Of a stretch of DNA of 6,109 bases, positions 1-6,109 are shown in pieces (position 1 is the first letter of the stretch; each line of letters starts with the position of its first letter). Source of the DNA: Azonexus sp. GTDB lineage: Bacteria > Pseudomonadota > Gammaproteobacteria > Burkholderiales > Rhodocyclaceae. The stretch is taken from contig JAITWU010000146.1 of the NCBI GenBank assembly GCA_031285115.1, positions 1 to 6,109 on the forward strand, written 5' to 3'. Under the pieces are notes generated by a model. That model was given only the letters and a program-made list of their open reading frames with translations. It made no database searches and was not told the origin of the DNA. The translations under genes were made by a program, and so were the position numbers.

Positions 1-2250
<2,250 letters not shown>

Positions 2251-2255
2251 AGCAG

Positions 2256-2287
2256 CGCCAAATGGCGAGCCGCCGGGGCTGGCGTTT
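2256..2287. terminator. weak hairpin between the convergent maeB and rdgC stops
   Basis: CGCCA at 2256-2260 can pair with TGGCG at 2280-2284, with an inner GCC/GGC pairing, and TTT follows at 2285-2287. A competing local hairpin CGCC/GGCG (2256-2259 with 2264-2267) uses the same left arm. The position between two convergent genes suits a terminator, but the T-run is only three long and the sequence is so rich in CGCC words that such pairings are expected by chance. Confidence 0.22.
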
Positions 2288-3200
2288 ACGCCGCCGCCGA
2301 CTGCTCGCCGCCCAGCGCCGCGATGAGTTGCGGCAGAAAGCGTGAGAGTTCGCCGGTCATCAAGGCGAAATCGGCGTCGAACTGCTCGTCGGCGTTTGCG
2401 GCGCTCTTTTCGGCTTCTTCCTTGAGCAGATCGAGGAAAGCGAGCCGCTTGACTTCCAGTTTTTCGCTCAGGACAAACGAAATCCGGTCACTCCAGGTCA
2501 GCGCGAGGCGCGTCGGCAGTTTGCCCGCAGCGAGGTGAGCCTTGATTTCGCCGCCGATTTCGTCGCCGAGCGGATGGCGGACGTAGCGCACCGCCGCTTT
2601 TTCTTCACCGATGGCTTTCAATTCACAATCGCGGTCGATGCTAAAACCGGCGGGGCCTTCGCCTTCGGCGAGCCAGCCGGACATCGCCGACTGCGGCGAC
2701 AGTTGCGTGTGCAGCGGCTGCAAGGGGAACTCGTCGAGGCAGTGGCGCAGATGCTCGATCACCTCCTCGGCCTTGGCCTGACTGGCGGCGTCAATCGCGC
2801 ACCAGCCGTTGATCGGGTCAAGCCAGACGAAAGTATGGCGGCGACGGGTGAAGGCGCGCGGCATGAGTTCTTCCGTGACGCGCTCGCGCAATTCCTTCAA
2901 CTGCTTGCGCCCCGGCGCGTAGCCCTGCTGCGCTTCGATGGCGGCAGCGCGTTCGGCGGCTTCTTCATTGATTACCGACGACGGCAACAGGCGCTGCTCG
3001 ACGGCCAGCGCAATCAGCCATTGACGGTTGAGGGCAAAGACCAGCGCCTCGTCCCGGCGCGGCGGCGTCCAGCCCCGGCTCAGCGGCTGGTTGCTCGGGC
3101 ATTTGGCAAACGGGCCGCGCGCCAGTTGTTCCTCAAAACTGGCGAGGTCGATATTCCAGGGCCTTGGCAGGCGATAGAGCTGAAGGTTTTTGAACCACAT
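2286..3200 (-). CDS. rdgC: recombination-associated protein RdgC
   Basis: RdgC is a nucleoid-associated DNA-binding protein that forms a ring-shaped dimer around duplex DNA and restrains RecA-promoted recombination (family knowledge). The 304 residues match the usual length (303 in E. coli). Recognisable parts are the N-terminal MWFKNLQLYRL, GWTPP 43-47, the helical segment about 77-115, FTRRRHTFVWLDP 117-129, RDCELKA 190-196, the basic strand-rich stretch LPTRLALTWSDRISFVL 228-244, and the C-terminal helices after LKEEAEK 259-265. The ATG at 3200 gives the family-typical MWFKN start. Only a weak purine stretch (AGAAAG) lies about 10 nt upstream as a ribosome site. trmB ends 47 nt upstream with no clear terminator or promoter in the gap, so rdgC may be the last gene of the thi/trmB transcript, though an undetected promoter is possible. 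Confidence 0.95.
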   Translation of the reverse strand: MWFKNLQLYRLPRPWNIDLASFEEQLARGPFAKCPSNQPLSRGWTPPRRDEALVFALNRQWLIALAVEQRLLPSSVINEEAAERAAAIEAQQGYAPGRKQLKELRERVTEELMPRAFTRRRHTFVWLDPINGWCAIDAASQAKAEEVIEHLRHCLDEFPLQPLHTQLSPQSAMSGWLAEGEGPAGFSIDRDCELKAIGEEKAAVRYVRHPLGDEIGGEIKAHLAAGKLPTRLALTWSDRISFVLSEKLEVKRLAFLDLLKEEAEKSAANADEQFDADFALMTGELSRFLPQLIAALGGEQSAAA

Positions 3201-3247
3201 GGTTTGGACTTTCTGAAAAAGGGAGCGGGCGTTGCGAGTTTGCTATC

Positions 3248-3988
3248 TCAAAGCTTATGAAAAACGAGATCCCAAACACCGTGGCCGAGGCGCAGGCCAC
3301 GGTTCTCGAATTTGGTCAGGGGGCGGTATTCGGGGCGCGGGGCAAAACCGGCGAGGCCAGCGGTTGTATCAGCTTCAAGCGCCGCCGCCAGTTGGTCGGG
3401 CGGTGGACTTGCTGCGGTGTTCACCAGACCCGGTTCGGCCTCAAGCACGGCGAGCATTTGCAGGGCGTAGTTTTCCCAGTCGGTAGCGCAATGCAGGTAG
3501 CCGCCGGGTTTCAACCGCGAAACGAGCAGCGCAACGAAGGGCGGCTGGATGAGGCGGCGTTTTTTGTGCCGCGTTTTGTGCCAGGGATCGGGAAAGAAAA
3601 TGTGGATGCCATCAAGCGAAGCCACCGGCAACATGTCGCGCACGACCTCGACGGCATCGTGGTTGCCAATTTTGAGATTGGCGAGGTTTTTTTCGGCAAT
3701 CAGCTTGCATAGAGCGCCGATGCCCGGCACATGGACTTCCAGCCCGAAATAGTCGTTTTCCGGGTGGGCGGCGGCGATGGCCGCCGTCGTTTCGCCCATG
3801 CCGCAGCCGATTTCGAGAATTTTTGGTGCGGCGCGGCCAAAGACGGCTTTGAGATCGAGCGGCTGCGGCTGGTAGGGAATGCCGATTTTGGGCAACATTT
3901 CGGCGTAATACCGCTGCTGCGCCTCCGACATGCGCCCGGCGCGGCGGACAAAGCTCTTGATGTGGCCGTGATTTTCCGTTTCGCTCAT
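3248..3988 (-). CDS. trmB: tRNA (guanine-N7-)-methyltransferase TrmB
   Basis: S-adenosylmethionine-dependent enzyme that makes m7G at position 46 in the variable loop of tRNAs. The 246-residue product shows the class I methyltransferase fold: motif [11 protein letters not shown] 58-66, acidic residue Glu84 after strand 2 (FGLEVHVPG), IGNHDAVE 107-114, the hallmark [15 protein letters not shown] 131-145, ATDWENYA 168-175, and the C-terminal signature [10 protein letters not shown] 222-231 followed by LGHGVWDL 234-241. Start: ATG at 3988, which overlaps the thiG stop by 4 nt (ATGA) and gives a family-typical N-terminus ([21 protein letters not shown]). The frame stays open 91 codons further upstream through thiG, but that part encodes an Arg/His-rich sequence unlike TrmB. 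No clear Shine-Dalgarno precedes the ATG, so translation is probably coupled to thiG (inference). Confidence 0.97.
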   Translation of the reverse strand: MSETENHGHIKSFVRRAGRMSEAQQRYYAEMLPKIGIPYQPQPLDLKAVFGRAAPKILEIGCGMGETTAAIAAAHPENDYFGLEVHVPGIGALCKLIAEKNLANLKIGNHDAVEVVRDMLPVASLDGIHIFFPDPWHKTRHKKRRLIQPPFVALLVSRLKPGGYLHCATDWENYALQMLAVLEAEPGLVNTAASPPPDQLAAALEADTTAGLAGFAPRPEYRPLTKFENRGLRLGHGVWDLVFHKL

Positions 3989-4767
3989 GAGCCGATCAGC
4001 CCGGCGGTCGGCGACGAGGGATCGGCGGAGTAGTGTTTGCGCGGCATCCGCCCGGAGAGAAACGCCTCGCGCCCGGCCTCGACGCCCTTTTTCATGGCTG
4101 AAGCCATGAGCACCGGGTCTTTGGCGTGGGCGATGGCGGTGTTCATCAAAACGCCGTCGCAGCCAAGTTCCATCGCAATCGCCGCATCCGACGCGGTGCC
4201 GACACCGGCATCGACGATCACCGGCACTTTCGCCTGGTCGATGATGAGGCGCAGATTCCACGGGTTGAGAATGCCCATGCCGGAACCGATCAAGGAGGCC
4301 AACGGCATGACGGCGACGCAGCCGATGTCTTCGAGCATCCGCGCCTGAATCGGGTCGTCGGAGCAGTACACCATCACCTCAAAGCCTTCCTTGACCAGCG
4401 TTTGCGCGGCTTTCAGGGTTTCCGGCATGTTCGGGAAGAGGCTTTTCGGGTCGCCAAGCACTTCGAGCTTGCACAGCGCGTGACCATCGAGCAGTTCACG
4501 CCCCAGCCGCAGCGTGCGCACGGCGTCATCCGCCGTGTAGCAGCCCGCCGTGTTGGGCAAAATGGTGAAACGCGACGGCGGTACGGCGTCGAGCAGATTG
4601 GGCTGTCCGGCATCCTGACCGATATTGGTGCGGCGGATGGCGACGGTGACGATCTCGGCGCCGGAAGCGTCAATGGCGGCGCGGGTCTCGGCAAAATCCT
4701 TGTATTTGCCGGTGCCGACGAGGAGGCGGGAACGGTAGGATTTTCCGGCAAGGGTGAGTTGGTGCAT
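3985..4767 (-). CDS. thiG: thiazole synthase ThiG
   Basis: Forms the thiazole phosphate of thiamine from 1-deoxy-D-xylulose 5-phosphate, a glycine- or tyrosine-derived imine, and sulfur delivered as thiocarboxylate on ThiS. The 260-residue protein is full length for the family. Visible signatures: [10 protein letters not shown] 16-25, [11 protein letters not shown] 41-51, [12 protein letters not shown] 68-79, Lys100 in [12 protein letters not shown] as the expected Schiff-base lysine, VYCSDDP 133-139, [12 protein letters not shown] 155-166, [18 protein letters not shown] 185-202, and [14 protein letters not shown] 205-218. Start: ATG at 4767, giving the usual short N-terminus before the first strand; only a weak GGA about 11 nt upstream is visible. 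The toxin gene ends 27 nt upstream and trmB starts inside the thiG stop. Its partner thiS lies upstream but separated by the toxin-antitoxin pair. Confidence 0.97.
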   Translation of the reverse strand: MHQLTLAGKSYRSRLLVGTGKYKDFAETRAAIDASGAEIVTVAIRRTNIGQDAGQPNLLDAVPPSRFTILPNTAGCYTADDAVRTLRLGRELLDGHALCKLEVLGDPKSLFPNMPETLKAAQTLVKEGFEVMVYCSDDPIQARMLEDIGCVAVMPLASLIGSGMGILNPWNLRLIIDQAKVPVIVDAGVGTASDAAIAMELGCDGVLMNTAIAHAKDPVLMASAMKKGVEAGREAFLSGRMPRKHYSADPSSPTAGLIGS

Positions 4768-4794
4768 GGGTGGAATCCAGTAGGGTGATGGAGG

Positions 4795-5217
4795 TCAAGG
4801 GTTCTGCCAGGGATTGATAACCGTCAAACCGGCAGCCAGAAAGGGACGCGCGTCGCGGGTGGCGACGGCAAACCCGTTGGCGATGGCAATGGCGGCAATA
4901 CAGGCATCGGCAGTTTCAATCGTTTGCCCTGCGGCGCGGGCATTTGCCAGCAATCCGGCGTAAGCGCCGGTAGAGGCCATATCAAATGGCAGCACGCGAC
5001 CGGCAAACAGCGGCAACAGGCGTTTTTCCAGATCGTCGGACAAGGTTTGGCGGCGCTTGCCCGCAGGCAACAGCGCCACGCCGGCGCGTAATTCCGCTAC
5101 CGTAATGGCCGCCAGATAGAGCGTCTCAAGCGCCTGCGCGTCGATCCATTCGATGACTTGGGCCGCAGGCGTCGGACGCAGCGGCTCTGAAACCACATTG
5201 GTGTCGAGCAGAATCAT
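4795..5217 (-). CDS. fitB: PIN-domain toxin, FitB/VapC family ribonuclease
   Basis: Predicted toxin of a type II toxin-antitoxin pair: a Mg-dependent PIN-domain endoribonuclease held inactive by the antitoxin encoded just upstream. The 140-residue product begins MILLDTNVVSEPLRP, the FitB-like start (gonococcal FitB is about 139 aa). The PIN acidic residues are all present: Asp5 (LLDTNV), Glu42 (TVAELRAG), Asp104 (ETADACIAAIA) and Asp122 (ATRDARPF). The ending LTVINPW is typical of the FitB branch. Start: ATG at 5217, overlapping the antitoxin stop by 4 nt (ATGA). An in-frame ATG 19 codons upstream would add residues that are out-of-frame antitoxin sequence and unlike the family. No stop or missing active-site residue is visible, so it looks intact. 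The symbol denotes family resemblance; RNA targets and activity in this host are unknown. Confidence 0.9.
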   Translation of the reverse strand: MILLDTNVVSEPLRPTPAAQVIEWIDAQALETLYLAAITVAELRAGVALLPAGKRRQTLSDDLEKRLLPLFAGRVLPFDMASTGAYAGLLANARAAGQTIETADACIAAIAIANGFAVATRDARPFLAAGLTVINPWQNP

Positions 5218-5468
5218 TCGAGGTTGGCCGCCCGCGCCGGGGTTTTGTCGCGGAGATTGGCGAAGACGCCCCATTCCTCTTCCGTCAGCCTGGCCTTGCG
5301 GCCAATTTCAGCCAGCAGCGAGCCGAGCTTGAGCCGACCTTTGGGTTTGACTGCCGATTCCAGAATATCGAGCATTTCCGCCTCGGCGCTGCGGCCATGT
5401 CGGGCGGCGCGGACACGAATGGCGCGGTGGACCTCGCTGGGCAGATTACGGATGCTGACCGAGGGCAT
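5214..5468 (-). CDS. fitA: ribbon-helix-helix antitoxin, FitA/StbC-like
   Basis: Predicted antitoxin and autorepressor partner of the PIN toxin. The 84-residue protein has a ribbon-helix-helix N-terminus: DNA-contacting strand SVSIRNL (3-9), helix A about 10-24 (PSEVHRAIRVRAARHG) and helix B about 27-39 (SAEAEMLDILESA). The tail 50-84 (SLLAEIGRKARL, then FANLRDKTPARAANLE) resembles the toxin-wrapping segment of FitA-like antitoxins, where an arginine enters the PIN active site (family knowledge). Start: ATG at 5468, giving MPSVSIRNLP; a TTG two codons upstream is less likely. A weak GAG lies about 10 nt before the ATG. The inverted repeat 14-44 nt upstream is a candidate binding site for this protein. 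The 138-nt gap from thiS suggests that the cassette has its own promoter. Confidence 0.9.
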   Translation of the reverse strand: MPSVSIRNLPSEVHRAIRVRAARHGRSAEAEMLDILESAVKPKGRLKLGSLLAEIGRKARLTEEEWGVFANLRDKTPARAANLE

Positions 5469-5480
5469 TGTCAAAATCTC

Positions 5481-5510
5481 GTTATGCTATGAATGATTGC
5501 AGGTTAGCAA
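5481..5510 (-). promoter_or_regulatory. possible sigma-70 promoter of the toxin-antitoxin pair
   Basis: Reading the minus strand, TTGCTA (5510-5505) and CATAAC (5486-5481) match the -35 and -10 consensus at 4 of 6 positions each, with an 18-nt spacer. The two boxes coincide with the two arms of the inverted repeat, an arrangement that would let the antitoxin block polymerase. Transcription would begin near 5474, leaving almost no leader before the ATG at 5468. That is a point against this exact placement. Confidence 0.25.
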
Positions 5511-5512
5511 AA
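5482..5512. promoter_or_regulatory. inverted repeat upstream of the antitoxin, candidate FitA-type operator
   Basis: Arms TTATGCTA (5482-5489) and TAGCAAAA (5505-5512) are inverted copies of each other at 7 of 8 positions, separated by 15 nt. The site lies just upstream of the antitoxin ATG, where ribbon-helix-helix antitoxins normally bind to repress their own operon. As I remember it, the gonococcal FitA half-site also begins TGCTA, though with a longer spacing. Function is inferred from position and symmetry. Confidence 0.5.
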
Positions 5513-5569
5513 TGCAAGCGTCCGGGCAATTCGAGTTTGGCGGCGCGGCTCAAGGCTATTTTCCTTCTT

Positions 5570-5605
5570 CCCAACCCCGTTCCTGCAAGGGGCGATGGGT
5601 TTTTT
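5570..5605 (+). terminator. hairpin with T6 tail, intrinsic terminator on the plus strand
   Basis: CCCA (5570-5573) pairs with TGGG (5596-5599), CCCC (5575-5578) with GGGG (5589-5592), and TT (5580-5581) with AA (5587-5588), closing a CCTGC loop. Six T follow at 5600-5605. The T-run is on the side that terminates plus-strand transcription, yet no plus-strand gene precedes it. On the minus strand the same hairpin begins 8 nt after the thiS stop codon but is followed by AAGAAGG, not a T-run, so it should not act as an efficient intrinsic terminator for thiS. Confidence 0.5.
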
Positions 5606-5606
5606 A

Positions 5607-5810
5607 CTAACCGCCGCCAACGGCGACAACGATTTCCAGCCGGTCGCCGTCGGCAAGCGCGGTGGTCGCGTGTTGGCTCTTTGGCACGATTTCGCCATTG
5701 CGTTCGATGGCGATGCGTTTGCCAGCGTAGCCGAGTTGTTCGACGAGGGCGGCGACGGTCAACGGATCAGGGAAGCGGCGGGGCGCGCCGTTGATGTGGA
5801 GTTCGGGCAT
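5607..5810 (-). CDS. thiS: sulfur carrier protein ThiS
   Basis: Small ubiquitin-fold protein whose C-terminal glycine is adenylated and converted to a thiocarboxylate, which donates sulfur to ThiG for the thiamine thiazole ring. The 67 residues are the normal size. Seen in the sequence: HINGAPRRF 5-13 (first beta hairpin), LTVAALVEQLG 17-27 (helix), IAIERNGEIVPKS 33-45, ADGDRLEIVVAVGG 53-66 and a Gly-Gly end. The protein ends in three glycines rather than two, which to my memory is not rare in this group. Start: ATG at 5810, 4 nt after the SDR stop; the upstream sequence has no good Shine-Dalgarno, so coupling to the SDR gene is likely. thiG, normally a close downstream neighbour, is displaced by about 840 nt by the toxin-antitoxin cassette. 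The activating enzyme ThiF and the imine-forming ThiO or ThiH are not in the window. Confidence 0.95.
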   Translation of the reverse strand: MPELHINGAPRRFPDPLTVAALVEQLGYAGKRIAIERNGEIVPKSQHATTALADGDRLEIVVAVGGG

Positions 5811-5814
5811 CGGA

Positions 5815-6109
5815 TTATTTTAGCAAGCCGCGCGGTTTGTGCGGGGCGTGGGTGAAGAGGCGGTCGTAGAGCCAGTTGGGCAGGAGGCGCAGCAGTTTGG
5901 CGACGACGCCCATTTGCCAGGGAATTACGGTGTAACTCACACCGCGCTCGATGGCGACGGCAAAGCGGGCGGCGGCTTTGTCGGCAGGAAGCAGGAAAGG
6001 CATCGGGTAGGGGTTGATCGCGGTCATCGGCGTAGCGATGTAGCCGGGGGCGATGGTGACGACTTTGATTCCGGCTTTGGCGTCTGCCCGGCGCATTTCC
6101 AGACGCAGG
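5815..6109 (-). CDS. short-chain dehydrogenase/reductase (SDR), C-terminal part only
   Basis: The last 97 residues of an SDR-family oxidoreductase whose N-terminal Rossmann motif and Tyr-Lys active site lie beyond the right edge. The frame is open to base 6109; the Met at 6096 is internal. LRLEM followed by GIKVVTIAPGYIATPMT is the standard SDR segment after the catalytic helix: strand 6 with the PG motif, then the Thr-Pro nicotinamide-side contact. The tail carries a hydrophobic, probably amphipathic helix (VVAKLLRLLPNWLYDRLF) and a basic end (KPRGLLK), as in SDRs that associate with membranes, though this is a loose resemblance. The substrate cannot be told. The stop is 4 nt before the thiS ATG, so the two genes are very likely co-transcribed. 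Any promoter or TPP riboswitch for the thi genes would lie upstream, outside the window. Confidence 0.88.
   Translation of the reverse strand, partial: LRLEMRRADAKAGIKVVTIAPGYIATPMTAINPYPMPFLLPADKAAARFAVAIERGVSYTVIPWQMGVVAKLLRLLPNWLYDRLFTHAPHKPRGLLK

Noticed and set aside
3241..3247. Lone TGCTATC, similar to half of the candidate antitoxin operator, near the trmB stop; also a lone TAGCA at 5821-5825
   Set aside because: Neither has an inverted partner at a comparable distance, and a 5-nt core is expected several times in 6 kb by chance.
2535..3260. 241-codon plus-strand open frame opposite rdgC
   Set aside because: It is antisense to RdgC along nearly its whole length, with no family signature and no ribosome site.
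3989..4261. N-terminal extension of the trmB frame by 91 codons
   Set aside because: It runs out of frame through conserved thiG sequence and encodes an Arg/His-rich stretch absent from TrmB. The ATG at 3988 gives the family-typical start.
4126..4788. 220-codon plus-strand open frame opposite thiG
   Set aside because: It is His/Arg/Gly-rich and antisense to a clearly conserved ThiG. Coding bias explains it.
4768..4794. Target-site duplication or insertion-sequence ends flanking the toxin-antitoxin cassette
   Set aside because: Comparing this gap with 5469-5606 shows only short shared words (around GATGG), too short to support a transposition event.
5218..5274. Upstream start for the PIN toxin adding 19 residues
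   Set aside because: The extra residues come from the antitoxin's coding region in another frame. FitB-like toxins begin MILLDTN, matching the ATG at 5217.
5815..6109. TPP riboswitch upstream of thiS
   Set aside because: This stretch is coding for the SDR protein, and I saw no CTGAGA-type thi-box core there. Any riboswitch would have to be beyond the right edge.

Overview
The window looks like chromosomal DNA of a GC-rich betaproteobacterium. The protein style suggests something like Rhodocyclales, but that placement is inference. Supporting points are a MaeB-type malic enzyme very close to the enterobacterial one, RdgC (a protein of beta- and gammaproteobacteria), and a thiS / thiG / trmB order. 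There are seven protein genes, two of them cut by the window edges, and no RNA gene, CRISPR array or transposase that I can see.

Layout: maeB (1-2250, plus strand, start missing) fills the left third. It converges across a 35-nt gap on a minus-strand run that reads, in transcription order from the right edge: SDR oxidoreductase (3' part only, 5815-6109), thiS (5607-5810), a FitA/FitB-type toxin-antitoxin pair (5214-5468 and 4795-5217), thiG (3985-4767), trmB (3248-3988) and rdgC (2286-3200). Spacing is tight: 4 nt between SDR and thiS, 4-nt ATGA overlaps at fitA/fitB and thiG/trmB, 27 nt between fitB and thiG, and 47 nt between trmB and rdgC. The only sizeable gap is 138 nt between thiS and the antitoxin. 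It holds an inverted repeat that looks like an antitoxin operator and a hairpin plus T-run oriented to stop plus-strand transcription. No gene-free stretch exceeds 300 bases.

How the genes work together: ThiS (sulfur carrier) and ThiG (thiazole synthase) act in the same step of thiamine biosynthesis. TrmB (tRNA m7G46 methylation) and RdgC (DNA-binding modulator of RecA) appear to be housekeeping genes transcribed downstream. The notable feature is that a complete toxin-antitoxin cassette sits between thiS and thiG, so thiG, trmB and possibly rdgC may depend on read-through from the thiS side or on the autoregulated antitoxin promoter. Every protein belongs to a known family. I found no convincing undescribed system; the interest lies in the placement and regulation of the cassette.
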